The notes: generated from the letters alone by a model not told the origin. A DNA stretch of 64,000 nt from RGIG5472 sp051867615 (GCA_051867615.1 JBJDYU010000008.1:1-64000), one strand, 5' to 3'. Counted from the stretch's first letter, positions 52,487 to 62,401 are shown. Made by a program: numbers and translations.

Positions 52487-53373
52487 GAGGACGGATACAA
52501 AAGGCCCTCAGCGGCTTCTACTATGTGGACACCGGTGAGGAGATACTGACCTGCCGCGCCAGGGGCAAGTTCCGCCGGGATGGCTGCAGCCCTCTCGTGG
52601 GGGACTTCGCCGAGGTGCGCGCCCTGGGCGGCGGAGAAGGCGTGGTGGAGGCGCTGGAGGAGCGGAAAAACGCTTTCCTCCGGCCCGCCGCCGCCAACAT
52701 CGACCAGCTGGTGGTGCTGTGCGCGAACGTGAATCCCGTGACGGACCCCTACCTCATCGACCGGGTGGCCGCCATCGCCGCGCTGAAGGGCTGCGGGGTG
52801 GTCATCGGTGTGAACAAGTGCGACCTGGACCGAGGGGACGCGCTGTATGAGACCTACATCGCCGCAGGCTTTCCCACGGTGCGGCTCAGCGCCGTCACCG
52901 GGGAGGGGCTGGAGGAGCTGAAAGGGCTGATAACAGGCAAGCTATCTGCCTTTACAGGGAACTCCGGCGTAGGAAAATCCAGCATCTTGAACGCCCTGCA
53001 GCCGGATTTCCAGCTGAAGGTGGGCGAGGTGAGCGAGGCCCTGGGCCGCGGCCGCCACACCACCCGGCATACGGAGCTGTTCCGGCTCGACTGCGGCGCG
53101 GAGGTCATCGACACCCCGGGCTTTTCCTCCTTTGAAACGGCGGAGATGAGTTGGGAGCTGAAGCAGCGCCTGCCGGAGACCTTCCGGGAGTTCGCGCCCT
53201 ATCTGGACGGCTGCCGCTTTGTGGGCTGCAGCCACACCCGGGAGAAGGGCTGCGCGGTGCTGCAGGCGCTGCGTGAGGGAAAAATACAGCCCTCCCGGCA
53301 CAGGAGCTATGTGCGATTGTACGAGGAGCTGAAGCCCTTGAAAGAATGGGAATGCAGCGGTCATAAGGAATGA
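52483..53373 (+). CDS. rsgA: ribosome small subunit-dependent GTPase A
   Basis: 296 residues. A circularly permuted GTPase that matures 30S subunits. G4 NKCDL precedes G1 TGNSGVGKSSILN and G3 DTPGFSSFE, and a C-terminal zinc finger is in DGCRFVGCSHTREKGC. The OB domain is at the N-terminus. It starts at TTG on the prkC stop (TTGA). Confidence 0.95.
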   Translation: MRGRIQKALSGFYYVDTGEEILTCRARGKFRRDGCSPLVGDFAEVRALGGGEGVVEALEERKNAFLRPAAANIDQLVVLCANVNPVTDPYLIDRVAAIAALKGCGVVIGVNKCDLDRGDALYETYIAAGFPTVRLSAVTGEGLEELKGLITGKLSAFTGNSGVGKSSILNALQPDFQLKVGEVSEALGRGRHTTRHTELFRLDCGAEVIDTPGFSSFETAEMSWELKQRLPETFREFAPYLDGCRFVGCSHTREKGCAVLQALREGKIQPSRHRSYVRLYEELKPLKEWECSGHKE

Positions 53374-53374
53374 G

Positions 53375-53399
53375 GAGAAGTCCCGCTATGGGACTTCTC
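53375..53399 (+). other. 10-bp hairpin after rsgA
   Basis: GAGAAGTCCC pairs perfectly with GGGACTTCTC around GCTAT. No T-run follows, so it may be a processing site or weak attenuator between rsgA and addB. Confidence 0.45.
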
Positions 53400-53428
53400 T
53401 GCCTATTGCAAGGAAAGGAGGCGGGGCT

Positions 53429-56400
53429 ATGCTGCGGATCTGGACGGGCCGGGCCCGGTCGGGAAAATCGGAGGCGGTACTGCAGGCTATCCGGGCGCTG
53501 GGGGACGGCAGCCGCCAGCTCCTCATCGTGCCGCAGTACGCCACCCATGAGGCGGAGACGGAGCTGTGCCGCGTCTGCGGCGACACCGTGGCCCGCCATG
53601 CGGAGGTGCTGAGCTTTGAGAGCCTGGCAGAGCGGGTGCTGGCCAGCGCGGGCGGCGGCGCCGGGGCGGAGCTGGACGGCGGAGGAAAGCTGCTGACCAT
53701 GCAGCGGGCGCTGCAGGAGGTGGGGGGAAAGCTGCGCTTTTTCCGCCGCTCCTTCTTGAAATCTGCCTTCCTCACCAGCCTCATCAGCCTGGCGGACGAG
53801 TTCCGCAGCTACCACGTCACGCCGGAGCAGCTCATGGCCCGGGCGGAGGAGCTGGGCGGCGAGACGGGGAAGAAGCTGCAGGATCTGGCCCTCATCACCG
53901 GCGTGTACGAGGCGAAGCTCCAAAGCGGCGGCGTGGACGCCCGGGACCGGGTCAGCCGCATGGCGGAGCTGCTTTCGGATTCCGGCTATGTCCGGGACGC
54001 GGACATTTTCCTCGACGGCATCTCCTATTTCAACGCCCAGGAGGAGCGGGTCCTCTCCGTCATGCTGCGCCAGAGCCGCTCTGTTACCGTCACCATGCTC
54101 TTTGACCCGCAGGACAGAAGCGGGATTTTCGACGACACCGCCGCCACCATCGGGCGGCTGCGTATGCTGGCGAGGGAAAGTGGCGTGCAGGTGGAGACGC
54201 GGCACTTTGAGGCCCCGGAGGCGGACGGCCCGCTGCCGTTTCTCGAGCGGTACTTTTTCGGCGGGAACGAAGCCTACGAGGGCGACTGCGCGGACGCGGT
54301 GTCGGTGCTCTCCGCTCCCAGCGCCTACGCGGAGGCGGAGGCCGTGGCGGCGGAGATCAGGCGGCTGACCCGGGCGGGCTACCGCTACCGGGATATCGGC
54401 GTGGTGGCCCGGAATCTGGAGGAGTACCGCGGCACGCTGGAAACGGTGTTCCGGCGCTACGGCATCCCGTGCTATCTCGATGAGCGCAGCGACATTCTGG
54501 ATAAGCCCCTGATGACCCTGCTCTGCGCCGCGCTGGAGGCGGTGAGCGGTGGGTATGAGTACGAGGATATGTTCCGCTGGCTGAAAACGGGCCTTGGCCC
54601 CCTCAGCGACGCGGAGTGCGATATGCTGGAAAATTATGTAATCCGCTGGGAGATTCGGGGCGGTATGTGGATCCGGGAGACGGACTGGACCGCCCATCCG
54701 GAGGGCTACGGCGCGCGCTGGACGGAGGAGAGCCAGGCGGCATTGCAGCGGGTGAACGACCTGCGCCGCCGGGTGAGGGAGCCTCTCGCGGCTCTGGCGG
54801 AGGGGCTGAAAAACGCCGCCTGCGCACGGGAGATGGTGGCGGCGGCCTACCGCTTTTTAGAGGCGCTTGCGGTGCCGGAGCAGCTGGAGGAGCGGGTGCT
54901 GCGCTTCCAGCAGGCGGGGGAGCTGCAAAGCGCGGAGGAGTACAGCCAGCTTTGGAACATCCTCTGCGGCGTCATGGACCAGTTTGTGGAGATTCTGGGG
55001 GACAGCCCCATGGAGACGGCGGAGTTCAGCCGCCTGTTCCGCCTGATTCTGACCCAGTACCGGGTGGGCACCATTCCGGTGGCGCTGGATCAGGTGAAGG
55101 TGGGCTCCATGACCCAGAACGACCGCAAGACCGTGAAGTGCCTGTTTCTCATGGGCGCCAACGACGGCGTCATCCCCGCGCCCGTGGGCGCGGCGGGCCT
55201 TCTCACGGAGGAGGACCGGGAGCTGATGAGCGCGGGAGGCATTCGTCTCGCGCCGGGGGCGGAGGGCCGCTTCATTCTGGAGCTGCAGAACCTCTACGCC
55301 GCTCTGGCCCAGCCCACGGAGCGCATCATGGTGAGCTACCCCACCGCGGACGTCGCGGGGAGCGAGCTGCGGCCCGCCTTTGTGGTGTCGCGGCTTAAAA
55401 AGCTGTTTCCCGGGCTATCCCTGCGGCAGGCGTCGGCGGCGGACGCCGCCGCGGCGCCGCTGCCTGCCTTGCAGGCGGCAGGAAGCTGGAAGGGCGGCAG
55501 GCTCTGGCGGTATTTCGCGGAAAAAGAGGCGTACGCGGAACCGCTCGCGGCCATGGACCGCGCCGCTGCGGTGGAGCGCGGGCGGCTTTCAAAGGAGGCG
55601 GTGGAGCTGCTCTACGGCAGCCGCCTGCGTATGTCCGCCTCCCGCATGGACAAGGTGCGCCAGTGCCACTACGCCTATTTCCTGCAGTACGGGCTGAAGG
55701 CGAAAAAGCGGGAGGTATCCTCCTTCGACGCGCCGGAGATCGGCACGTTCCTGCACTACCTGCTGGAAAACGTGACAAAGGAGGCGGAGATGCGCGGCGG
55801 CTTCGCCAGCATGGAGCAGGGAGAGCTGCGCCGGCTCACCGCCCTGTATACCGAGCGCTTCGCGGAGGAGGAGCTGGGGGGCCTTAAGGAGAAAAACGCC
55901 CGCTTCCGCTATCTTTTCCGCCGACTGCGTGAGCTGGCGGAGCGCATTGTGGAGAGTCTCGCGGCGGAGCTGGCGGAGTCAGACTTCGTGCCTCTCGCCT
56001 TTGAGCTTACCTTCAGCGACGGCGGCGATATTCCCGCCATCACCATTTCCGAGGGGGAAAAGGAGCTGCAGGTGGTGGGCAAGGTGGACCGGGTGGACGG
56101 CTGGCTCCACGAGGGACGGCTGTACCTCCGGGTGGTGGACTATAAGACGGGCAGGAAGTCCTTTGACCTGGCGGATGTGCGCTACGGGCTGAACCTGCAA
56201 ATGCTGTTATATCTTTTCACTTTACAGGCACAGGGGAAGATCCGCTTCGGCTATCCCATCGAGCCGGCGGGCGTGCTGTATATGCCCGCCCGGGACACGC
56301 TGCTGCGCCAGAGCCGCAACATCGGGGAGGAGGCGCTGCAGCACGCCTTCCAAAAGGAGATGACCCGCAGCGGTCTGGTGCTGTCGGACCCCGCCGTGCT

Positions 56401-56749
56401 GCGGGCCATGGAGCACAGCGCCCTCGAAAGCCCCTGCTATCTGCCCGTGCGGGTGAAGAAGGATGGGAGCCTTTCCGGCAGCCTTGCGGACGCGGAGATG
56501 CTGGGCGCCTTGGGCCGTCATGTGGAGCGGCAGCTCCGCGCCATTCTGCGGGAGATGGCGGCGGGGACCGTGGACGCGGACCCCTGCTGCCGCAGCGAGG
56601 AGGAGACGGCCTGCCGCTTCTGCGACTTTGCCGCCGCCTGCCACTTTGAGGACGGCCGCCGGGGCGACCATCTGCGCTATATCCGCCCTGTGACCACGGA
56701 GGAGTTCTGGGCGGAGATGAGACAAAACAGGGAAGGAGGAGAGGCATGA
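53429..56749 (+). CDS. addB: ATP-dependent nuclease subunit B (AddB)
   Basis: 1106 residues. AddAB degrades double-strand ends and loads RecA. The N-terminus has a Walker A-like WTGRARSGKSEAVL, and the C-terminal nuclease domain carries VVDYKTGRKSFDL. The Fe-S cluster cysteines are split between QCHYAYFLQYG and ACRFCDFAAAC (the last ones near residue 1070). It overlaps addA by 4 bases. Confidence 0.94.
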   Translation: MLRIWTGRARSGKSEAVLQAIRALGDGSRQLLIVPQYATHEAETELCRVCGDTVARHAEVLSFESLAERVLASAGGGAGAELDGGGKLLTMQRALQEVGGKLRFFRRSFLKSAFLTSLISLADEFRSYHVTPEQLMARAEELGGETGKKLQDLALITGVYEAKLQSGGVDARDRVSRMAELLSDSGYVRDADIFLDGISYFNAQEERVLSVMLRQSRSVTVTMLFDPQDRSGIFDDTAATIGRLRMLARESGVQVETRHFEAPEADGPLPFLERYFFGGNEAYEGDCADAVSVLSAPSAYAEAEAVAAEIRRLTRAGYRYRDIGVVARNLEEYRGTLETVFRRYGIPCYLDERSDILDKPLMTLLCAALEAVSGGYEYEDMFRWLKTGLGPLSDAECDMLENYVIRWEIRGGMWIRETDWTAHPEGYGARWTEESQAALQRVNDLRRRVREPLAALAEGLKNAACAREMVAAAYRFLEALAVPEQLEERVLRFQQAGELQSAEEYSQLWNILCGVMDQFVEILGDSPMETAEFSRLFRLILTQYRVGTIPVALDQVKVGSMTQNDRKTVKCLFLMGANDGVIPAPVGAAGLLTEEDRELMSAGGIRLAPGAEGRFILELQNLYAALAQPTERIMVSYPTADVAGSELRPAFVVSRLKKLFPGLSLRQASAADAAAAPLPALQAAGSWKGGRLWRYFAEKEAYAEPLAAMDRAAAVERGRLSKEAVELLYGSRLRMSASRMDKVRQCHYAYFLQYGLKAKKREVSSFDAPEIGTFLHYLLENVTKEAEMRGGFASMEQGELRRLTALYTERFAEEELGGLKEKNARFRYLFRRLRELAERIVESLAAELAESDFVPLAFELTFSDGGDIPAITISEGEKELQVVGKVDRVDGWLHEGRLYLRVVDYKTGRKSFDLADVRYGLNLQMLLYLFTLQAQGKIRFGYPIEPAGVLYMPARDTLLRQSRNIGEEALQHAFQKEMTRSGLVLSDPAVLRAMEHSALESPCYLPVRVKKDGSLSGSLADAEMLGALGRHVERQLRAILREMAAGTVDADPCCRSEEETACRFCDFAAACHFEDGRRGDHLRYIRPVTTEEFWAEMRQNREGGEA

Positions 56750-59700
56750 GCGCTTTTCAGCTCTCGCCGGAGCAAAGGGAAGCGGTGGAGAACCGGGGCG
56801 GCACGCTGCTGGTCTCCGCCGCCGCGGGCAGCGGCAAGACCCGGGTGCTGGTGGAGCGGCTGTTCCGCTACATCACGGTGGAGCGCTGCGACGTGGACGA
56901 TTTCCTCATCATCACCTTCACCCGCGCGGCGGCGGCGGAGCTGCGGGGCCGCATCGTGGAGGAGCTAAGCCGCCGTCTCGCCGTAACGCCGGAGGATGGG
57001 CATCTGCGCCGTCAGCTGCTGCGGGTCTACCGCGCGGAGATCAAGACCATCGACGCGTTCTGCTCCTCCCTCATCCGGGAGAATGTGCATCTTCTGGAGG
57101 AGGACCGCCGGGGCGGACGGCTCACGGCGGATTTCCGGACGCTGGAGGAAAACGAGGCGGCGCTGCTGCGGGAGCGGACGCTGCAGCGGGTGCTGGAGGA
57201 GTACTATGAGCGCCGCGCGGAAAGCGGCGAGGGCACGCTTCTCGCGGACACCTTCGGCTATGGCCGCAGCGACGACGCCCTGTCGGCGCTGATACTGGAC
57301 CTGTACGACAAGATCCAGAGCCACGCCTACCCCCTGCGCTGGCTGGGGGAGGTGAAGCGGCAGTGGGAGGAGCTGCCGGAGAACCCGGCGGACATGGTCT
57401 ACGGGCGGGAGCTGCTGCAGCGCTTCGGGGAGAAGTGTGCCTATTTTTCCGCCCGTCTTCGCCGTGCGGCGGAGGGCTTCGCGGATATACCCGCTCTCGA
57501 AAAGGGCTACGGCGGGCCTTTCCTGACTGCGGCGGCACGGCTGAAGGAGCTGTCGGCGCTGGCGGAGCAGGGAAGCTGGGACGCTGTCGGCGCGTATCCC
57601 CTTGTTTTCGACCGACTCGGCGCGGTGCGGGGCGGAGAGGCCGCAGCGGAAAAGGAAGCGGCCAAGGCCGTCTGGGACCGCTGTAAAAAGGTCATGCAGG
57701 CGGAAAAGGAGACTTTCTCCGCCTCCCGGGAGGAATGCCTGGAGGATATGCGGGCCATGGCCCCCGCCGTGCGGGAGCTGCTGGAGCTGACGGAGGAATT
57801 CTCCCTCCGCTACCGGGAGGAAAAGACCCGGCGCAACGCCGCCGACTTCTCCGACCAGGAGCATGACGCGATTTTGCTGCTGCTGCGCGAGGACGGCACG
57901 CCCACGGAGCTGGGGGAGACGGTGGCCGCCCGCTACCGGGAGATCATGGTGGACGAGTACCAGGACACCAACGAGGTGCAAAACCGCATCTTCGCCGCCG
58001 TCTCGAAGAAGCAGGAGAACCTCTTCGTGGTGGGCGACGTGAAGCAGAGCATCTACCGCTTCCGTCTGGCGGACCCGGGGATCTTCCTGCAAAAATACCG
58101 GGAGTTTGCCCCCTGTGCCGAGGCCCGGGAGGGCCAGCCCCGCAAGCTGTCGCTCTCGAAAAACTACCGCTCCCGCCGGGAGGTGCTGGAGGCGGTGAAC
58201 TTCGTCTTCTCGAACATCCTCTCTCAGCGCATGGGCGAGATGGAGTACGGCGAGGCGGAGCGGCTCTACGCCGGGAACGAGGGCTTCGCGCCCCGGCGGG
58301 ACTGCGAGACGGAGTTCCATCTCATCGACCTGCCCCGCAGGCAGGAGGACGTGCGGAAGCTGAAAAAGCAGGACGCGGAGGCCCGCTTCGTGGCGGAGCG
58401 CGTGAGCGACTTGCTGCGCACGGGCTTTCCCGTGCAGGGGGAGGAGGGCTTGCGCCCCATCCGGCCGGAGGATATCGTCATCCTCATGCGCTCCCCCTCC
58501 ACGCGGCTGAAGTCCTTCCGCGCTGCGCTGGAGGAGCGGGACATCCCCTGCAGCGCGGACAGCGCCGGGGACTTCTTCGAGACCATGGAGGTGGCCGTGA
58601 CCTTCCAGCTGCTGCAGCTCATCGACAATCCCCGGCAGGACGTGCCGCTGATCTCGGTGCTGTCCTCGCCGCTGCTGAGCTTCACGCCGGACCGCCTCGC
58701 GGCCATAAGGGCGGCGTCGCCGGAGACGGATTTTTACGACGCTCTCGCCGCCTGCGAAGAGCTGGACGCGCAGGACTTCCTCAAGCGTCTCGGCGAACTG
58801 CGCACCGCGTCGAAGGATTTGAGCGTGCCGCGGCTTTTGAGCCGGCTCTACGACGAGTGGAACCTCCCCGGCGTATTCGGCGCCATGGAGGGCGGCGCGG
58901 AGCGGCGGGAGAACCTGTTTGCGCTGCTGGAGCACGCCCGCCGCTTTGAGAGCGCGGGCTACCGCGGCCTTTTTGCCTTCACCGCCCAGCTCCGCCGGCA
59001 GCTGGAGCAGGGGGAGGCCCCTGTCTCCGCCGGAAAGAGCGCGGGGGGCGGCGTGCGCATCATGAGCATCCACAAATCCAAGGGCCTGGAGTTCCCGGTG
59101 GTCATTCTGGCGGATCTGGCCCACCAGTTCAACCGCCAGGACTTCAGCGCCCCGGTGCTGGTGCATCCGGAGCTGGGCCTGGGGCCGCTCTGCATCGACT
59201 TAAAGCGCCGCATCAAGTACCCGACCATCGCCCGCATGGCGCTGGAGAGCCGTCTCAGCCGGGAGATGAAGGCGGAGGAGATGCGCATCCTGTATGTGGC
59301 CATGACCCGGGCGAAGGAGAAGCTGATCCTCGTCCACAGCATGACCGGCGCGGCGAAGCGTCTCGCGGACCTTACGGCCAGCGCCTCCGCCCCGGCGGAG
59401 CCGGAGGCGCTGGAGGGCTGCGGCTCCATGGGCGAATGGATCTTGCTGCCGCTGCTGACCCGGCCGGAGGCCGCGCCGCTGCGCGAGCTGGCCGGTTGCG
59501 CCGCCGCGGAGTGCGGCCCCGGGGACGAATTCCCCTGGCGGGTGGAGTGCCACGACGGCATGGCGTATAAAAAGCGCGCTGCGGCGGCGGAGGAGGGGAG
59601 CGAGCCCTCCCGCGCGCCGGAGCCGGAGGTCTCGCTGGAGCTGCTGGATTTTGTCTACCCCTATGCCCGGGAGACGACGCTTCCCACCGTGGTCTCCGCC

Positions 59701-60312
59701 ACGCAGCTGAAGCACCGCGCGCCGGAGGAGGGCGAGCAGAGCCTTGCCCCGCACATCCGGGGGATGAAGCGCCCTGCTTTTCTCGAGGGGGCGCAGGCCC
59801 TCACCGGGGCGGAGGCGGGCACCGCCACCCATCTTCTCATGCAGTACATGGACTTCGGCTGTGAGGGGACGGAGGAGGCCGTCCGGACAGAGATACAGCG
59901 GCTGCTGCGCGCTGGCTTTATCACGGCCCCGCAGGCGGCGGCCATCCGGACAGGGGAGGCGGCGGCGCTGCTGCGCTCGCCGTTGGGCAAGAGGCTGAAA
60001 GAGGCGGAGCTTCACCGGGAGTACCGCCTGTCGCTGCTGCTGGACGCCCGGGAGCTGGACAGCGCCGCGGCGGAGGGCGAGCAGATTTTGCTCCACGGCG
60101 TGGTGGACTGCTGGTTTGAAAAGCCGGACGGCACCGTGGCTGTGGTGGATTTCAAGACCGACCGGGTCTACGGCGCGGCTCTCGCCGCCCGGGCGGAGGA
60201 GTACCGCCCGCAGGTGGAGACCTACTGCCGTGCGCTGGAGCGGATATTGAAAAAAAAGGTCTCGGAAAAGCTTCTGTACTTCTTCTCTGAGGGAGTAAGC
60301 GTTTCGCTGTGA
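56746..60312 (+). CDS. addA: ATP-dependent helicase/nuclease subunit A (AddA)
   Basis: 1188 residues. A UvrD-type helicase with VSAAAGSGKTRVLVERL (Walker A), VDEYQDTNEVQ (motif II), GDVKQSIYRFRLADP (motif III), IMSIHKSKGLEFPVV (motif V) and YVAMTRAKEKL (motif VI). The C-terminal nuclease has GTATHLL and VVDFKTDRV. It is full length and the last gene of the addBA pair. Confidence 0.96.
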   Translation: MSAFQLSPEQREAVENRGGTLLVSAAAGSGKTRVLVERLFRYITVERCDVDDFLIITFTRAAAAELRGRIVEELSRRLAVTPEDGHLRRQLLRVYRAEIKTIDAFCSSLIRENVHLLEEDRRGGRLTADFRTLEENEAALLRERTLQRVLEEYYERRAESGEGTLLADTFGYGRSDDALSALILDLYDKIQSHAYPLRWLGEVKRQWEELPENPADMVYGRELLQRFGEKCAYFSARLRRAAEGFADIPALEKGYGGPFLTAAARLKELSALAEQGSWDAVGAYPLVFDRLGAVRGGEAAAEKEAAKAVWDRCKKVMQAEKETFSASREECLEDMRAMAPAVRELLELTEEFSLRYREEKTRRNAADFSDQEHDAILLLLREDGTPTELGETVAARYREIMVDEYQDTNEVQNRIFAAVSKKQENLFVVGDVKQSIYRFRLADPGIFLQKYREFAPCAEAREGQPRKLSLSKNYRSRREVLEAVNFVFSNILSQRMGEMEYGEAERLYAGNEGFAPRRDCETEFHLIDLPRRQEDVRKLKKQDAEARFVAERVSDLLRTGFPVQGEEGLRPIRPEDIVILMRSPSTRLKSFRAALEERDIPCSADSAGDFFETMEVAVTFQLLQLIDNPRQDVPLISVLSSPLLSFTPDRLAAIRAASPETDFYDALAACEELDAQDFLKRLGELRTASKDLSVPRLLSRLYDEWNLPGVFGAMEGGAERRENLFALLEHARRFESAGYRGLFAFTAQLRRQLEQGEAPVSAGKSAGGGVRIMSIHKSKGLEFPVVILADLAHQFNRQDFSAPVLVHPELGLGPLCIDLKRRIKYPTIARMALESRLSREMKAEEMRILYVAMTRAKEKLILVHSMTGAAKRLADLTASASAPAEPEALEGCGSMGEWILLPLLTRPEAAPLRELAGCAAAECGPGDEFPWRVECHDGMAYKKRAAAAEEGSEPSRAPEPEVSLELLDFVYPYARETTLPTVVSATQLKHRAPEEGEQSLAPHIRGMKRPAFLEGAQALTGAEAGTATHLLMQYMDFGCEGTEEAVRTEIQRLLRAGFITAPQAAAIRTGEAAALLRSPLGKRLKEAELHREYRLSLLLDARELDSAAAEGEQILLHGVVDCWFEKPDGTVAVVDFKTDRVYGAALAARAEEYRPQVETYCRALERILKKKVSEKLLYFFSEGVSVSL

Positions 60313-60345
60313 ATGAGAAATCCCGGCGGGATTTGAAAAAACTGC

Positions 60346-60374
60346 TTGCATTTTGCGGCAGACCATGCTATAAT
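60346..60374 (+). promoter_or_regulatory. sigma-A promoter of rpmE
   Basis: TTGCAT (60346-60351), a 17-base spacer and perfect TATAAT (60369-60374), 66 bases before the rpmE ATG. Confidence 0.87.
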
Positions 60375-60439
60375 AGTCCTCGGCTTTGTAGTGAAAGCTA
60401 TACGGGCCGAATTGATGAGGAAAGAGGTGAACAAGAGCA

Positions 60440-60643
60440 ATGAAGGAAGGTATCCATCCCAATTATCAGCAGACTACTATCAAATGCGCCTGCGGTAATG
60501 TAATTGAGACAGGTTCCACGAAGAAAGATATCCACGTGGAAGTCTGCTCTAAGTGTCACCCCTTCTTTACTGGCAAGCAGAAGCTGGTCGATACCGGCGG
60601 CCGCGTCGCCAAGTTCAACAAGAAGTACGGCCTGGAGAAATAA
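60440..60643 (+). CDS. rpmE: 50S ribosomal protein L31 (zinc form)
   Basis: 67 residues. MKEGIHPNYQQTTIKCACGN and VEVCSKCHPFFTGKQKLVDTGGRV carry the CxC and CxxC zinc ligands, so this is the zinc-containing L31 paralogue. It is monocistronic with its own promoter and terminator. Confidence 0.97.
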   Translation: MKEGIHPNYQQTTIKCACGNVIETGSTKKDIHVEVCSKCHPFFTGKQKLVDTGGRVAKFNKKYGLEK

Positions 60644-60656
60644 TTGCATTACAACT

Positions 60657-60696
60657 AAAAGCGCGGTGCTGGAGTCTGTCAGCACCGCGCTTTTTC
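60657..60696 (+). terminator. terminator after rpmE
   Basis: AAAAGCGCGGTGCTG pairs perfectly with CAGCACCGCGCTTTT around GAGTCTGT, with a T-run continuing. Confidence 0.95.
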
Positions 60697-60793
60697 TCTG
60701 CGCGGCGGCTCCGTGCTCCCGGGCGGAGTAAACGGCGGCGCGCCGGGGAAAAAGAGAACTGTGGCTCCCGGCCCGGCCGCACGGCGGGCCTGC

Positions 60794-60826
60794 GCCGCCG
60801 AGCCGCCCATGCGGCGGCTCGGCGGC
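60794..60826 (+). other. 14-bp GC hairpin in the hflX leader
   Basis: GCCGCCGAGCCGCC (60794-60807) pairs perfectly with GGCGGCTCGGCGGC (60813-60826) around CATGC, 26 bases before the hflX ATG. It lacks a T-run and could control hflX translation. Confidence 0.6.
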
Positions 60827-60852
60827 TATCCTGTGAAAAAAGGCGGAAAAGC

Positions 60853-62157
60853 ATGAACGAAACGACAGTGGAACAAAAGCGGGACCGTGTGGTCCTGGTG
60901 GGCCTGGCCTCTCCGAAGCTGACGCGGCGGGAGCAGGCGGACGAGCAGAGCCTGGAGGAGCTGGCGGCCCTGGTGGAGACCGCGGGGGGCGAGACCATCG
61001 CCACCGTCCTGCAGTCCCTGCCCAGCCCCAATCCCCGCACGTTTATCGGCGAGGGCAAGGTGGAGGAGCTTCGCGGCCTCATCGCGGCGGAGGGAGCCAC
61101 CATGGTCATCTTTGACAACGACCTCAGTCCCTCCCAGATGCGGGTGCTGACGGAGGAGTGCAAGGTGCAGGTGCTGGACCGCAGCGGCCTGATCCTGGAC
61201 ATCTTCGCCCAGCGGGCCAGGACGAAGGAGGGACGGCTGCAGGTGGAGCTGGCGCAGTACCAGTATCTTCTGCCCCGCCTGACCGGTATGTGGACGCATC
61301 TGGAGCGGCAGGCGGGTACCAGCGGCAAGGGGCCCATCGGCTCCAAGGGCCCCGGCGAGACCCAGCTGGAGACCGACCGGCGGCACATCCACCGGAAGAT
61401 CGACAAGCTGAAGGAGGAGCTGGAGGAGGTGCGCCGCGTCCGCGGCACCCAGCGCCAGCGCCGCATGAAAAACGACATTCCCGTGGTGGCCATCGTGGGC
61501 TACACCAACGCGGGCAAATCCACGCTCTTAAACCGCCTCACCGGGGCGGGCATCCCGGCCAACAACCGCCTGTTCGACACGCTGGACACCACCAGCCGCC
61601 TGCTTACCGTCAGCGACACGCTGGACGTGGTGATCTCCGACACGGTGGGCTTTATCCGCAAGCTGCCCCACCAGCTGGTGGAGGCCTTCAAGGCCACGCT
61701 GGAGGAGCTGGAGTACGCCGATTTGCTGCTGCACGTCATCGACGTGTCCAACCCCGAGTGGGAGCAGCAGGCCCGGGTGGTGGAGGAGCTGATCGCGGAG
61801 CTGGGCGCGGAGCAGCTGCCCCGTATCGACGTGTACAACAAAGCCGATCTGGTGCCGGGGGAGAGCCTGCCTCACGGCGAGAACGTGGTCTGCCTTTCTG
61901 CCCGCACCGGCGCGGGGGTAGACACGCTGCTGCGAAAGCTGAACGAACTGCTGGACAAAGGCACCCGCCGGGTGAGCATCCATCTGCCCTACGACAAGAC
62001 AGGGCTGCTGGACGTGCTGTACCGGGAGGCGAAGGTGGAGCAGGTGGCCTACAGCGAGACAGTGGACGTGACGGCGGTCTGCACGCCCCGGGTGCTGGGC
62101 CTGGTGAAAGACTATGTGGAGGGCTGGACGGCCCCGAAAGAGGACTGGGAGGACTGA
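60853..62157 (+). CDS. hflX: ribosome-splitting GTPase HflX
   Basis: 434 residues. HflX rescues stalled ribosomes, for example under antibiotic or heat stress. The N-terminal domain (TVLQSLPSPNPRTFIGEGKVEEL) is followed by the coiled-coil linker ending in the G domain: G1 VGYTNAGKSTLLN, G3 DTVGFIRKLP, G4 YNKADL. ATG 60853 follows AAAGGCGG. It is downstream of the rpmE terminator, and its own promoter is not obvious. Confidence 0.95.
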   Translation: MNETTVEQKRDRVVLVGLASPKLTRREQADEQSLEELAALVETAGGETIATVLQSLPSPNPRTFIGEGKVEELRGLIAAEGATMVIFDNDLSPSQMRVLTEECKVQVLDRSGLILDIFAQRARTKEGRLQVELAQYQYLLPRLTGMWTHLERQAGTSGKGPIGSKGPGETQLETDRRHIHRKIDKLKEELEEVRRVRGTQRQRRMKNDIPVVAIVGYTNAGKSTLLNRLTGAGIPANNRLFDTLDTTSRLLTVSDTLDVVISDTVGFIRKLPHQLVEAFKATLEELEYADLLLHVIDVSNPEWEQQARVVEELIAELGAEQLPRIDVYNKADLVPGESLPHGENVVCLSARTGAGVDTLLRKLNELLDKGTRRVSIHLPYDKTGLLDVLYREAKVEQVAYSETVDVTAVCTPRVLGLVKDYVEGWTAPKEDWED

Positions 62158-62182
62158 GCAGAAGCCGCTCCGGCGGCCGGGG

Positions 62183-62211
62183 TTGACAGCCTGCCGGAGC
62201 GGGTGTATACT
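62183..62211 (+). promoter_or_regulatory. sigma-A promoter of the MFS leader
   Basis: Perfect TTGACA (62183-62188), a 17-base spacer and TATACT (62206-62211). It drives an about 300-base leader ahead of the transporter. Confidence 0.9.
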
Positions 62212-62247
62212 GACGGCGATCTGCCCTGAAAGGAGAATACAGGAAGC

Positions 62248-62268
62248 ATGAGCCTCATCCGATTCTGA
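62248..62268 (+). CDS. six-residue leader peptide MSLIRF
   Basis: ATG AGC CTC ATC CGA TTC TGA with AAAGGAG 12 bases upstream and AGGAAG immediately before. It is the first open frame after a strong promoter and lies about 130 bases before an intrinsic terminator, the classic layout of ribosome-mediated attenuation of antibiotic-resistance genes. Function inferred. Confidence 0.6.
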   Translation: MSLIRF

Positions 62269-62401
62269 GCCATCGCGTTGTGACAGGAACCAATCAGGTG
62301 CATCCCGGCATGGGATGGGCCTTAGGATTCTGTGCGCGAAGCGGGCTTGGATAAGGATGCGAGCGAGGCGGCCCCTGGGTTCTCCGTGCTCATATTCTCT
62401 C

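Noticed and set aside
62279..62353. a GTG-started 24-codon frame in the MFS leader
   Set aside because: It lacks a Shine-Dalgarno; the MSLIRF frame just upstream has one.
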